Below, in pieces: positions 33,149 through 42,680 of a DNA stretch of 64,000 nucleotides. Every line of letters begins with the position of its first letter. Within the stretch, counting starts at the first letter, position 1. A program made the translations under genes and the position numbers. Below the pieces are notes generated by a model. The model did no database searches. It saw only the letters and a program-made list of their open reading frames with translations, and was not told the DNA's origin. This DNA is from Brevibacillus_H sp041920465. Lineage in GTDB: Bacteria; Bacillota; Bacilli; Brevibacillales; Brevibacillaceae. The stretch is taken from the NCBI GenBank assembly GCA_041920465.1, contig JBHGXW010000024.1, forward strand, positions 1 through 64,000, in the 5' to 3' direction.

Positions 33149-34194
33149 GCATCGCAACCGGATTGGCTCCCGTACGCTGGGCGGGTGACCACCTTCAGTT
33201 ATTGGACCAGACCCGGCTTCCCCTCGACACCGTTTATTTGAAAATTGTCTCCTCCGGGCAGGTATGGGAAGCAATCCGCCATCTGCAGGTACGCGGGGCT
33301 CCGGCGATTGGCATGGCAGCCGCTTACGGATTGTATCTGGGAATTCGAGACAGCAAGGCTGAGGTGTTTGATTCGTTCTGGCAGGATCTCACGGAACAAG
33401 CTGACTACTTGGCAACGTCACGCCCGACAGCGGTGAATCTGTTCTGGGCGTTGGAACGTGTAAAGAACCGCGTCCGGCAGCAGACGGACAAAACGATCCA
33501 GGAGTTAAAAGAAATTGTACTGGAAGAGGCATTGGCGATTCAGGCTGAGGATGAGCAGGTTTGCAAACAAATCGGCGAGAATCTGCTGACGCTTCTTGAG
33601 GACGGGATGGGCATTCTTACGCATTGCAATCCGGGGGCGCTGGCAACGGCTGCATACGGGACGGCTACCGCTCCCTTATATCTGGCCAAGGAGCGCGGCT
33701 GGAATCTCAAAGTGTACGCAGACGAGACGCGGCCCGTCTTGCAAGGAGCGCGGCTTACCGCCTATGAATTGCAGCAGGCGGGAATCGATGTCACACTGAT
33801 TTGCGACAATATGGCGGCAATGGTTATGGCACAGGGAAAAGTGCAGGCTGTAATCGTGGGGACCGACCGGGTGGCTGCCAACGGAGATGTAGCCAACAAG
33901 ATTGGAACGTACGGAGTGGCTGTATTGGCCCATGCACACGGAATCCCATTCTATGTGGCGGCTCCGCTGTCATCTATTGATTTGAAGACGGAAACAGGTG
34001 AGCAAATCCCGATTGAAGAACGGCCGGTCGAAGAGGTGACTCACGGGCTGGGCAAACAGGTGGCGCCAAACGGCATTAAGGTATACAATCCGGCTTTCGA
34101 TATTACCCCGGTCCGCTACATCACCGCTATTGTTACCGAGACGGGCATCTATAAACCAGACCAAATCCGTTCTTTGTCTATTGCCCGAAAATAA
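33145..34194 (+). CDS. mtnA: methylthioribose-1-phosphate isomerase
   Basis: Isomerises MTR-1-P to methylthioribulose-1-P. 349 aa, eIF2B-like fold; the N-terminal RGAPAIGMAAAYG motif, the catalytic Cys in LTHCNPGALAT and the catalytic Asp in GTDRVAANGDVANKIGTY are present. The ATG overlaps the mtnK stop. It is the last gene of the operon before a terminator. Confidence 0.97.
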   Translation: MSIATGLAPVRWAGDHLQLLDQTRLPLDTVYLKIVSSGQVWEAIRHLQVRGAPAIGMAAAYGLYLGIRDSKAEVFDSFWQDLTEQADYLATSRPTAVNLFWALERVKNRVRQQTDKTIQELKEIVLEEALAIQAEDEQVCKQIGENLLTLLEDGMGILTHCNPGALATAAYGTATAPLYLAKERGWNLKVYADETRPVLQGARLTAYELQQAGIDVTLICDNMAAMVMAQGKVQAVIVGTDRVAANGDVANKIGTYGVAVLAHAHGIPFYVAAPLSSIDLKTETGEQIPIEERPVEEVTHGLGKQVAPNGIKVYNPAFDITPVRYITAIVTETGIYKPDQIRSLSIARK

Positions 34195-34209
34195 ATGAAT
34201 GAATTATTT

Positions 34210-34262
34210 CCCCCGTTTCTTTCGTACTTTTAAGAGTAGGAAGAGGCGGGGGTTTTCTTTTT
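34210..34262 (+). terminator. intrinsic terminator after mtnA
   Basis: CCCCCG / CGGGGG stem with further pairing of the TTTCTT and AGGAAG arms, then TTTTCTTTTT. Confidence 0.75.
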
Positions 34263-34330
34263 ACTTGCAGAAAACACACAAAAATGCTAAATTTCAATAA
34301 AAATCTTTTGATTGATGGATGGTGGTAGAG

Positions 34331-34885
34331 ATGCAGATTATTCCGCTCTCTTGGGATGCTGAATTAAAATTGCTCAACCTGTCAGATACTGATGCCATGT
34401 TTGCCCTCATTGACCAAGACCGGCATTATTTGCGGAATTGGCTGCCGTGGGTAGACGGGTCCCGTGACAGACAGGTAACGGCACAATTTATCCGGGCAAC
34501 GATTCAACAACGGGAAAAAAACCAGGGAAACCATTACGGAATCTGGTATCAGGGCAGCTTGGCCGGAACGCTGGGCGTCCACGGCATTAACTGGGCAAAC
34601 CGGAATACAACAATCGGATACTGGCTGGGAGAAAAATTCCAGGGCAAAGGGCTTATGACTGCATCAGTCCGGGAGTACATCCACCACCTTGTATTTGGGC
34701 AATGGAATTTAAACCGCGTGCAAATTGCAGCGGCTACCGATAATTACAAGAGCAGAGCCATTCCGGAAAGGCTGGGGTTCCAATTGGAAGGTGTTCTCAG
34801 AGAAAACGAGTACGTCAACGGCCGTTATGTGGACCATGCTTTATACGGGATGCTTGCTTCCGACTGGAGAAGAATATATCCGTAA
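34331..34885 (+). CDS. GNAT acetyltransferase, RimJ/RimL type
   Basis: 184 aa from the ATG at 34331 (a weak GGTGG precedes it; ATG 34319 is the alternative). The GNAT fold has IGYWLGEKFQGKGLMTASVR (acetyl-CoA binding) and NRVQIAAATDNYKSRAIPERLGF. It resembles ribosomal-protein-serine acetyltransferases and YdaF; the substrate is unknown. It is a single-gene unit between the mtnA terminator and a hairpin at 34951. Confidence 0.85.
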   Translation: MQIIPLSWDAELKLLNLSDTDAMFALIDQDRHYLRNWLPWVDGSRDRQVTAQFIRATIQQREKNQGNHYGIWYQGSLAGTLGVHGINWANRNTTIGYWLGEKFQGKGLMTASVREYIHHLVFGQWNLNRVQIAAATDNYKSRAIPERLGFQLEGVLRENEYVNGRYVDHALYGMLASDWRRIYP

Positions 34886-34950
34886 GTCGGATAGAGAATT
34901 TTGGATTGACAAGAAATTTTAGGTAACTTACGATGGAATGACCAAGATGA

Positions 34951-34979
34951 AGGGCTGCTTATGAGCATCCCTTTTTCAT
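34951..34979 (+). terminator. terminator-like hairpin after the GNAT gene
   Basis: AGGGCTGCT pairs with AGCATCCCT (one mismatch), followed by TTTTTC. Confidence 0.6.
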
Positions 34980-35058
34980 TATCCGTTATACTTTCAGGAA
35001 GTTTAAGTCGGATCGCGCGATAAGGGAAGCGTAAGGCTGTGAAGAGAGGAGAGATAAG

Positions 35059-36810
35059 GTGAATACGTTTCGACAATTGGGCTGGTTTTTTCGAACCTAT
35101 TGGAAGCGATACATAACAGGCATATTGATTTTGCTTGTGATTGATATTTTGCAGCTTGTCCCGCCGCGGCTGGTGGGAACAACTGTTGACCAAATGCGGC
35201 TTGGCACGCTTACTCCTGCCAAACTGGGGTGGACAATTGCGATCCTGTTGGGACTGGGAGCGCTCTTGTACGGATTGCGCTTTGCCTGGCGGTATTTGTT
35301 GTTTGGCGGCTCTTTAATTCTGGAGCGGACGCTGCGTGAACGGTTATTTGGCCATTTCACCAAGATGACACCTTCGTTTTTTCACCGCAGACGAACGGGG
35401 GATTTGATGGCTGTCGCTACCAACGATATTCCTTCGATTGAGATGACGGCAGGATTGGGAGTATTAACGCTGGTCGACTCTTTTTTTATGACGATTTTGG
35501 CGTTTGGCACGATGCTTGTCTCCATTGACTGGAAGCTGACCATTGCTGCGCTTGTCCCGATGCCGTTTTTGGCTTGGGCGACGGCTTATTACGGCAAGCT
35601 TTTGCATGAACGCTACTTTCTCGCCCAGAAATCATTCGGCCATATGAACGATCATGTCCAGGAATCGATTACCGGCGTACGGGTGTTGCGGGCGTTTGTT
35701 CAGGAAAAAAAAGACATCGAGGCGTTCCGCAAAGTAAGTGAAGAGACGCTCCATCGCAATGTTCATGTAGCCAAGATTGACGCTTTGTTTGAGCCTACCA
35801 TCGCGATCATCATCGGCTTCAGTTTTTTGATCGGATTGGGCTTCGGATCGATTCTGGTTTTCTACAGCCAAATCTCGCTGGGTGATCTGGTCGCGTTTAA
35901 CTTATATCTTGGGCTGTTGATCTGGCCGATGTTTGCATTCGGTTGGCTGATGAACATCCTGCAGCGAGGCAGTGCCTCGTTGAAACGGCTGCAGGAACTA
36001 ATGGATGAGGTTCCTGACGTGCAGGATGAAGCCAAGGCAGTATCCAGGATTGGTTCGGGCAGCATCCGGGCAGACCATCTAACCTTTCAGTATCCCAATG
36101 CAAAGCGGCCTAGTTTGGTCGATATTTCGTTTGAACTGAAAGAAGGGGAAACCCTGGGGATTGTTGGACGTACGGGCAGCGGGAAGTCAACCTTGTGCCG
36201 GATCTTGCTGCATCAATATCCGCTGGCGGCTGAAAGCTTGTTTATCTCGGGAATGCCAATCGAAAAAATCCAGCTTTCAGCGCTAAGGGAGAAAATCGCT
36301 TATGTCCCGCAGGAACACATTCTGTTCTCTCGCTCCATTCAGGAAAATGTGGCGTTCGGCAAGCCGGATGCGGCAGCTGATGAGATTCTCGAAGCGCTCA
36401 GATTGGCTGAGATGGAGCGCGATTTGCAGCAATTCTCGGAAGGGATTGACACAATTGTCGGAGAGAAGGGGGTTATGCTCTCAGGCGGCCAAAAACAGCG
36501 AATTTCTATCGCCAGAGCGCTTTTGATGGATGCGGAAATTTTGATTCTGGATGATTCTTTGTCGGCAGTTGACGCCAGGACGGAGGAGAGAATCCTTCAA
36601 CATTTACGCGAAGAACGCAGAGAGAAAACGACCATTATTACTGCGCACCGTTTGTCAGCGGTACAGCATGCCGATCAGATTTTGGTGCTGGAGGAAGGAC
36701 GGATTGTGGAGCGCGGCACTCATGACCAATTGATGGCGGCGAACGGTTGGTACGCCGAACAATACCGCCGTCAGCAATTGGAGGCGGTTCTGACGGGAGG
36801 AAGGGACTAG
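35059..36810 (+). CDS. bmrC: heterodimeric ABC exporter, degenerate-site subunit (BmrC-like)
   Basis: 583-aa half transporter, six membrane helices then an ATPase domain. Walker A is GRTGSGKST, the signature LSGGQKQR is canonical, but Walker B reads ILILDD, with Asp499 where the catalytic Glu is expected. In B. subtilis BmrC the same position is also Asp, as I recall. The start is GTG after GGAGAG. The partner gene starts 3 bp downstream. It probably exports hydrophobic drugs or lipids. The leader has no recognised bmrB-like attenuator. Confidence 0.88.
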   Translation: MNTFRQLGWFFRTYWKRYITGILILLVIDILQLVPPRLVGTTVDQMRLGTLTPAKLGWTIAILLGLGALLYGLRFAWRYLLFGGSLILERTLRERLFGHFTKMTPSFFHRRRTGDLMAVATNDIPSIEMTAGLGVLTLVDSFFMTILAFGTMLVSIDWKLTIAALVPMPFLAWATAYYGKLLHERYFLAQKSFGHMNDHVQESITGVRVLRAFVQEKKDIEAFRKVSEETLHRNVHVAKIDALFEPTIAIIIGFSFLIGLGFGSILVFYSQISLGDLVAFNLYLGLLIWPMFAFGWLMNILQRGSASLKRLQELMDEVPDVQDEAKAVSRIGSGSIRADHLTFQYPNAKRPSLVDISFELKEGETLGIVGRTGSGKSTLCRILLHQYPLAAESLFISGMPIEKIQLSALREKIAYVPQEHILFSRSIQENVAFGKPDAAADEILEALRLAEMERDLQQFSEGIDTIVGEKGVMLSGGQKQRISIARALLMDAEILILDDSLSAVDARTEERILQHLREERREKTTIITAHRLSAVQHADQILVLEEGRIVERGTHDQLMAANGWYAEQYRRQQLEAVLTGGRD

Positions 36811-36813
36811 TCC

Positions 36814-38901
36814 ATGAATGGAACATCCGTTTTACAACGCTTAATTTGGTATGCGAAGCCTTTTCAAAAAAGAATCTGGATTGCGCTGTTCCTGCTGATT
36901 TTGGGTACGAGTGCGGAGTTGGCCGGGCCGTTTATTGCCAAAATTGCGATTGATGAGCATATCCTAAGTATCCAAAAACGGTGGTACGCTTACGATCATC
37001 CACCGGGGCAAACAGACGGTTCCGCCAAGGCAGTGAAAATCGGTTCGGACTATCTGGTTCGAGAGGATTGGCTCGATCCCGGGCATAAACGTGCGCAGGA
37101 AGGCATCCGGCAAGTGATCGCGGAAGGAAAAAAGTATTATTTGGTTCTGGGAGAACTTCCTCTGGAAGGGCAGCGCATCATTACACCGCTTGCCGTTGAT
37201 TCATCAGGCAGGCAGCAGGTGGAGATTACGGTCAAAGAAGGCAATGCGAGCACCAGGCAAAAAGCATCGCTTTTAACCGCCGATGAAGTTTTATCCTTAT
37301 ACAGTTATGATTTCGCGCCTTTATTATGGCTTTTGGGCGGGTACGCGGTGCTCATTCTTGCGTCCGCCGGGATTAACTACGTTCAATTAATCTCGCTGCA
37401 GACAACGGCACAGCGAATCATTCAAAAAATGAGGATCGATATTTTCTCCCATCTGCAGAAGCTGCCGGTTTCCTATTTTGACCGTACGCCTGTCGGATCA
37501 CTTGTTTCTCGTGTCACCAATGATACGGAGGCTATTCGCGAGATGTATGTCAGCGTACTGGCCACATTCGCCCAAAATGGCGTCTTCTTGCTGGGAATTC
37601 TGATTGCGCTGTTTATCATGCAGCCGCAGCTGGCGTTATTCTGCTGTCTGGTTTTGCCGATCCTCTTTACGCTGATTTATGTGTATCGCCGTTACAGCTC
37701 GCGCGCTTATGCGACGATACGCGCAAGGCTGAGCGACATGAACGCCATGCTCAACGAAATGATTCAAAACATGGTGGTCGTCCAGGCATTTCGCCGGGAA
37801 TCAGGTGTTGCGAAGGAGTTCGCCAAGCTGAACAACGAGTATTTCGACGGGCGGATGCGGGAGAACAACCTGGAAGCGCTGTTGCTTCGTCCTGCTGTCG
37901 ATTTTGTCTACAACATTACCTTGACGATGATCATCTGGTATTTCGGTTCCGCTTCGTTCGGAGGGTTCGTCTCCTTTGGGATTTTGTATGCATTCATTGA
38001 TTACATGGGCCGCTTTTTTGAACCGGTCAATATGATCATGCAGCGCTTGTCTCAGCTCCAGCAAGCGATTACTTCCTCCGGGCGGGTTTTTGATGTGCTT
38101 GACACGCCTGCGCTTCCGCTTAAAGAGGAGACGGAATTTCCGCGCCCGAAAGGCAGAGTGGTGTTTGATAACGTCTCATTCTCCTACAACGAAGAGGAGT
38201 ATGTGCTAAGAAACGTCTCCTTTACGGCAGAGCCGGGGCAGACCGTTGCGCTTGTCGGCCATACAGGATCGGGCAAAAGTTCCATCATGAACCTGTTGCT
38301 CGGTTTTTATGATCTCAACCGCGGCAAAATCACGATTGACGGCGTGGACATCAGCGAGTTGAAGCCTGAGGTTCTTCGCAAGCATGTGGGATTGGTTCTG
38401 CAAGATCCGTTTTTGTTTACCGGAGATATTGCTTTCAATATCCGGCTCTACAATCAAGAGATTTCCGATGAACAAGTGAAGGAGGCGGCAAAAGCGGTGC
38501 GTGCGGACGAGTTTATCCGCCAACTCCCCAATGGATATAACGAGCCGGTAGTGGAGCGGGGAGCTACTCTTTCATCGGGGCAGCGCCAATTAATTTCGTT
38601 CGCCCGCGCGTTGGCTCAAGATCCGGCCATTCTCATTCTGGATGAGGCAACGGCCAACATTGACAGTGAAACCGAATCGGCTATCCAGGAAGCTTTATAT
38701 GTGTTATCCAGCGGACGGACTACGTTTATGATCGCCCACCGATTATCCACGATTCAGCATGCAGACCAGATTCTCGTCCTCTCCCGCGGTGAAATCGTGG
38801 AGCGGGGTACGCATGAGGAGCTGATGAATCAGGGCGGCTTATACTACAAGATGTACCAGCTGCAGCAAGGGCAAGCTGGTGAAAAAGTGGATGTGAACTG
38901 A
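36814..38901 (+). CDS. bmrD: heterodimeric ABC exporter, catalytic subunit (BmrD-like)
   Basis: 695-aa half transporter. An insertion of about 130 residues (about 50-180) between TM1 and TM2 forms an extracytoplasmic domain, as in BmrD. The ATPase has Walker A GHTGSGKSS, Walker B with Asp610-Glu611 intact, and a variant signature LSSGQRQL. So the consensus ATP site pairs this Walker A/B with the LSGGQ of the partner, and the other site is degenerate. It is coupled to the upstream gene. Confidence 0.88.
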   Translation: MNGTSVLQRLIWYAKPFQKRIWIALFLLILGTSAELAGPFIAKIAIDEHILSIQKRWYAYDHPPGQTDGSAKAVKIGSDYLVREDWLDPGHKRAQEGIRQVIAEGKKYYLVLGELPLEGQRIITPLAVDSSGRQQVEITVKEGNASTRQKASLLTADEVLSLYSYDFAPLLWLLGGYAVLILASAGINYVQLISLQTTAQRIIQKMRIDIFSHLQKLPVSYFDRTPVGSLVSRVTNDTEAIREMYVSVLATFAQNGVFLLGILIALFIMQPQLALFCCLVLPILFTLIYVYRRYSSRAYATIRARLSDMNAMLNEMIQNMVVVQAFRRESGVAKEFAKLNNEYFDGRMRENNLEALLLRPAVDFVYNITLTMIIWYFGSASFGGFVSFGILYAFIDYMGRFFEPVNMIMQRLSQLQQAITSSGRVFDVLDTPALPLKEETEFPRPKGRVVFDNVSFSYNEEEYVLRNVSFTAEPGQTVALVGHTGSGKSSIMNLLLGFYDLNRGKITIDGVDISELKPEVLRKHVGLVLQDPFLFTGDIAFNIRLYNQEISDEQVKEAAKAVRADEFIRQLPNGYNEPVVERGATLSSGQRQLISFARALAQDPAILILDEATANIDSETESAIQEALYVLSSGRTTFMIAHRLSTIQHADQILVLSRGEIVERGTHEELMNQGGLYYKMYQLQQGQAGEKVDVN

Positions 38902-38971
38902 CCGACAGTAAGGTATGATACGATAGTAGAGAGAGTACACAGGGATTGAGGAGAGAGGAGTTATTCAAGTC

Positions 38972-40150
38972 ATGCGCTCTTCGCGTTATACGATCTGGAC
39001 ATTGATAGCCATTGTCTGTATCGCCGGCATGAATCAGGGGCTAACCCTCCCGCTGCTGGCGATCCTTTTGGAGGAGAAAGGGGTTTCTCCAATCGCCAAT
39101 GGTTTGAATGCCGCCGCTTTATATGTGGGGATTATTTTAATCTCTCCCTTTTTGGAGATTCCGCTCCGCCGTATCGGATATCGATCAACGATCTTCATCG
39201 GGTTAATTCTGATGACGGCAGCGATGCTGCTGCTTCCCTTTTTCCAGGGATTAACGATTTGGTTTTTCCTGAGAATGCTGATGGGAATTGGGGATTCCGT
39301 TCTGCACTATGCCAGTCAGATGTGGGTGGCTGCGATAACGCCGGTGGAGCGAAGGGGCAGGGATTTATCCATTTACGGCCTTGCTTATGGGGTTGGATTT
39401 AGTATCGGGCCGCTCGGCATTAACTTGCTGCCGTTCGGCACATGGGCTCCGTTCGTGGCGCTCAGCATTTGCGCCGTTGTGGCATACGGCTTGCTGAGAA
39501 GGCTGAAGAATGCGTATCCTCCGCCGGCAGAACCCGCGGCGAAAGGACAAAATCGCTACACGCTGGTGTGGAGGCTGGCGTGGCTTGCGCTGATTCCGTC
39601 CTTTTTGTTCGGCTTTATGGAATCGTCCCTCAACGGCAGCTTCCCGATCTACGCGCTTCGCATCGGCCTGTCCGCCGAGTGGGTATCGGTTATTCTGCCT
39701 TCGTTTGTAGTGGGCAGCTTGATTCTCCAGCTTCCGTTGGGTACGTTAAGTGACCGGATCGGCCGCCAAAAAGTAATGATGATGGCTTCCGTGATAGGAG
39801 GCTTGGCGATGTCCTTCATTCCGCTTGCCGGAACAGGCGTGTGGATGATCATGGGCCTCTTGGCGGTTGCCGGTGCGGCAGTTGGCTCCTTTTATTCATT
39901 AGGGCTTGCGTTTGCCGCCGATATTTTGCCAGAGGGCATGCTCCCTACGGCAGGGATTATTGCAGGCATGAATTTTAGCATCGCCAGTATTTTGGGCCCG
40001 AATGTAAACGGGTATTTTATTGATTATGCAACACCCGGCTGGATGTTTTACGGGATGGGTGGTTTGCTGCTTTCTTTTTCGCTGGCGGGTCTCTTTTTTC
40101 GTCCCCAAAAAAAGGGGGTTCCGAGTGACTTCGAAGCGGTCGTTTCCTGA
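38972..40150 (+). CDS. MFS efflux transporter
   Basis: 392-aa 12-helix MFS protein. The loop after TM2 is atypical (PLRRIGYRST), and the second half has the classical GTLSDRIGRQKVMM. It lies 70 bp downstream of the ABC exporter with AGGAG before the ATG, so it may be co-transcribed, giving two efflux systems in one unit. The substrate is unknown. It ends at a terminator at 40282. Confidence 0.85.
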   Translation: MRSSRYTIWTLIAIVCIAGMNQGLTLPLLAILLEEKGVSPIANGLNAAALYVGIILISPFLEIPLRRIGYRSTIFIGLILMTAAMLLLPFFQGLTIWFFLRMLMGIGDSVLHYASQMWVAAITPVERRGRDLSIYGLAYGVGFSIGPLGINLLPFGTWAPFVALSICAVVAYGLLRRLKNAYPPPAEPAAKGQNRYTLVWRLAWLALIPSFLFGFMESSLNGSFPIYALRIGLSAEWVSVILPSFVVGSLILQLPLGTLSDRIGRQKVMMMASVIGGLAMSFIPLAGTGVWMIMGLLAVAGAAVGSFYSLGLAFAADILPEGMLPTAGIIAGMNFSIASILGPNVNGYFIDYATPGWMFYGMGGLLLSFSLAGLFFRPQKKGVPSDFEAVVS

Positions 40151-40281
40151 TCAAAGCGGCCGCCCCCGGCTCCAAAGCGAAGATGTATGAGTTTTGCGGC
40201 GGGAGGAATAGTAGCTGTATCGGGGCCTTGCGCCACAAGCTTTTTTTGTCGCCAGTTTTTTCACGATGAAGTTCTTGGGAT

Positions 40282-40310
40282 AAAGGGAGCGAACAGCTCC
40301 CTTTGTATTT
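40282..40310 (+). terminator. intrinsic terminator after the MFS exporter
   Basis: AAAGGGAGC / GCTCCCTTT stem with a GAACA loop, then GTATTTTTAT. The rest of 40151-40393 shows no gene. Confidence 0.78.
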
Positions 40311-40393
40311 TTATATGTCAATAGTTTCAAATCATCTAAAAATGCTTAAGAAATTTTAACTCATGTAAACGAGCGATTTCTAAATGACCTGCA

Positions 40394-40868
40394 TCAATCT
40401 ATCGTGTTGTAATTGGGGTCATCGCATTTTAGTGGATTGTACACAGTCATAACGAATATTTTCGCTCTAGATTTAATGGATTTACGAATTGTTCTCAGGA
40501 TTCGGGGCCAGTCTACCAGCAAAAGTTAACACTCCATTTTGAAAACATGCAGGATTAGGGCTAGCAATACAATTTAACAGGTTTGCTCCACCGATACTAA
40601 TGGTTATAAGATTAGCATTTTTTACTGCTTGCCGAGTCGCAGAATCCTGTTGAAGTTGAAGGAGCAAAAGAGTGCTTGTGAATCCTGGAACCGCTTGGTT
40701 TGTTAAAATGACACGATGGAATTCAGTAGCCAAAAAGTCTCGAAAGTAGTTAACGTACCCATAGAAACCAGTGGCACCAATACCAAATGCAATGGAATCA
40801 CCCAGTGCTGTGTATTGAAGAGTGTGTTTGTGATGTCGAAAGCGATCATGCTTTTGTTTATCAGGCAA
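40394..40868 (-). pseudogene. frameshifted, truncated SGNH/GDSL hydrolase
   Basis: The intact N-terminal part starts at a TTG (40868) 7 bp after GGAGGGAGG and carries block I (GDSIAFG) and a block III-like GGAN. Frame 1 stops at 40482 after a poor tail (RLAPNPENNS). A +1 shift near 40511-40516 restores the family pattern: WPRILRTIRKSIKSRAKIF, then VMTVYNPLKCDDPNYNTID, ending at 40394. The catalytic block V (DxxH) is missing. Frameshift plus truncation indicate a decayed esterase related to LipC-type spore lipases. A sequencing error could explain the shift but not the missing C-terminus. Confidence 0.75.
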
Positions 40869-41060
40869 AAAAACACCTCCCTCCAACGAATCTATCGCTA
40901 TTATATTTCCGTAGTTACATTTCGAAACGGCGGATAAAATGCGTCAAAAATCCACAAATTTACATTTATGAAAAAGCTAAAAATTCATACTTTTGCTCCT
41001 GTCAGGATATACGTTAGAATATGAGAAGATAGAGACAAGATACTAGGGGGCACATGCGAC

Positions 41061-41789
41061 GTGATTATTCAAGTAACTGACCTGCATAAGTACTACGGAA
41101 AATTAGAAGTGTTAAAAGGCATTACTACCCAAATTGCGGAACGGGAAGTGGTTTGTGTCATCGGCCCATCCGGCTCCGGCAAAAGTACGTTTCTTCGCTG
41201 TCTCAACCAGTTGGAAGAAGTGACCAGCGGGAAAATTGTCATTGACGGATATGACATTACCGATCCCAAGACAGACATCAACAAGGTACGGGAAGAAGTA
41301 GGGATGGTGTTCCAGCGGTTTAACCTGTTCCCGCACAAAACCGTTTTGGAGAATATCACGTTGGCCCCGGTTAAAGTGAAAAAGATGAATCCGGATGATG
41401 CCCGCAAGCGTGGCCTGGAACTATTGGAAAAGGTAGGCCTCCGAGACAAGGCTGATGTATATCCCGAACGTCTCTCTGGGGGACAAATGCAGCGTGTGGC
41501 GATTGCCCGCGCATTGGCCATGAATCCTAAGATTATGCTGTTTGACGAGCCAACCTCGGCGCTAGACCCTGAACTGGTGGGCGAGGTGCTGGCCGTAATG
41601 AAAAATCTGGCCAAAGAAGGCATGACGATGATTGTCGTAACGCATGAGATGGGATTTGCCCGCGAAGTCAGCGACCGTGTCATTTTCATGGACGGCGGGT
41701 ATATCGTGGAGGAAGGCAAACCGGATGAATTCTTTGCCAATCCGAAAAACGAGCGCCTCCGTTCCTTCTTGGGGAAAATTTTGGGATAA
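41061..41789 (+). CDS. polar amino acid ABC transporter ATPase, GlnQ-type, orphan
   Basis: 242-aa ATPase: Walker A GPSGSGKST, Q-loop VFQRFNLFPH (commonly VFQQ), signature LSGGQMQR, Walker B IMLFDEPTSALDPE and H-loop THEMGFA. This is the GlnQ/ArtP/HisP subfamily that energises uptake of polar amino acids. The start is GTG with AGGGGG 11 bp upstream. No permease or substrate-binding protein gene is adjacent on either side, so it must work with partners encoded elsewhere, or it is a split or relict operon. Confidence 0.88.
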   Translation: MIIQVTDLHKYYGKLEVLKGITTQIAEREVVCVIGPSGSGKSTFLRCLNQLEEVTSGKIVIDGYDITDPKTDINKVREEVGMVFQRFNLFPHKTVLENITLAPVKVKKMNPDDARKRGLELLEKVGLRDKADVYPERLSGGQMQRVAIARALAMNPKIMLFDEPTSALDPELVGEVLAVMKNLAKEGMTMIVVTHEMGFAREVSDRVIFMDGGYIVEEGKPDEFFANPKNERLRSFLGKILG

Positions 41790-41795
41790 GAAAAG

Positions 41796-41834
41796 AAGGA
41801 CTCTGCCAATCAATCAAGGCAGAGTCCTTCCATT
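41796..41834 (+). terminator. bidirectional terminator overlapping the deacetylase stop
   Basis: AAGGACTCTGCC / GGCAGAGTCCTT perfect 12-bp stem. The minus-strand arm encodes the last residues of the convergent deacetylase, whose stop codon lies in the loop. Confidence 0.85.
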
Positions 41835-42535
41835 TGCGCAGCAACTTTTCCCTGCTCCAGCAGTTGGCTTATCGTGACGAATTTGTAGCCTTTTGACTTC
41901 AAATCGGTAATCAACTCCTGAAGAGCGCCAATCGTCTGTTTCTGGTTTAAGCCCCCATCGTGGAACAAGACAATGTCGCCGGAGGTTATGTGGGATTTGA
42001 CACTTTTGGCAATGACGGAAGCGGTTCTCTCCAGCGACCAGTCTCTTGGATCGACTGACCAATGAATAATATCATAGCCTGATGCTTGTACGGCATTCAT
42101 CACATCATGCGTCAGCACGCCTCCCGGTGGCCGGTAGTACTGGGGAAGGACCCCTGTTTTTAACCAGATCGTTTTCTCTGCCCGCTTAATATCGTCATAG
42201 ATTTCTTGTTCCGTCAGCCGGTTCAAATCGTGGTGGATATAGCCGTGATTGCCAATCTCATGTCCTGCTTTTTTGATCCATTGGATAATCTTCGGGAACT
42301 TGTCCACCTGTGAGCCGAGAACAAAAAAGGTGGCGGGAACCCCATTTTTGTGGAGAGTCTCCAGGATCAAGGGGGTATAGGTAGGATCCGGCCCGTCGTC
42401 AAATGTCAACGCGACTACTTTTTTCTGGGTATTAATCCGGTGAATCGGCTCAAAGGAAGCTGTAAATCCGAAGACAGAATGCAAAGAAAACAGGAGGGCC
42501 CATACGGCAGTAAGTATGACAGCTATTTTTTTCAT
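41810..42535 (-). CDS. polysaccharide deacetylase (NodB family), exported
   Basis: 241 aa with an N-terminal signal or membrane anchor (residues 4-25). The NodB domain has TFDDGPD (Asp46 base, Asp47 metal), metal histidines His97 and His101 (HGYIHHDL), RPPGG, DPRDW and LFHDGG. It likely N-deacetylates peptidoglycan or a related glycan in the wall or spore cortex; it resembles PdaA/PdaB or PgdA-type enzymes, and I cannot choose between them. AGGGGCTGA precedes the ATG. It is convergent with the glnQ-like gene. Confidence 0.88.
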   Translation of the reverse strand: MKKIAVILTAVWALLFSLHSVFGFTASFEPIHRINTQKKVVALTFDDGPDPTYTPLILETLHKNGVPATFFVLGSQVDKFPKIIQWIKKAGHEIGNHGYIHHDLNRLTEQEIYDDIKRAEKTIWLKTGVLPQYYRPPGGVLTHDVMNAVQASGYDIIHWSVDPRDWSLERTASVIAKSVKSHITSGDIVLFHDGGLNQKQTIGALQELITDLKSKGYKFVTISQLLEQGKVAAQMEGLCLD

Positions 42536-42680
42536 TCCAGATCAGCCCCTATTGGTTCAAAAATCAATAATTATAGGTTCACCCGCTCCGGCCAAAACAT
42601 GTCTGTAAAAATTCCAATGCCGATTGTGGTACAATGAAACGACGGATGATTTGACAGGGAAGACGAAGGAGTGGTTGACG

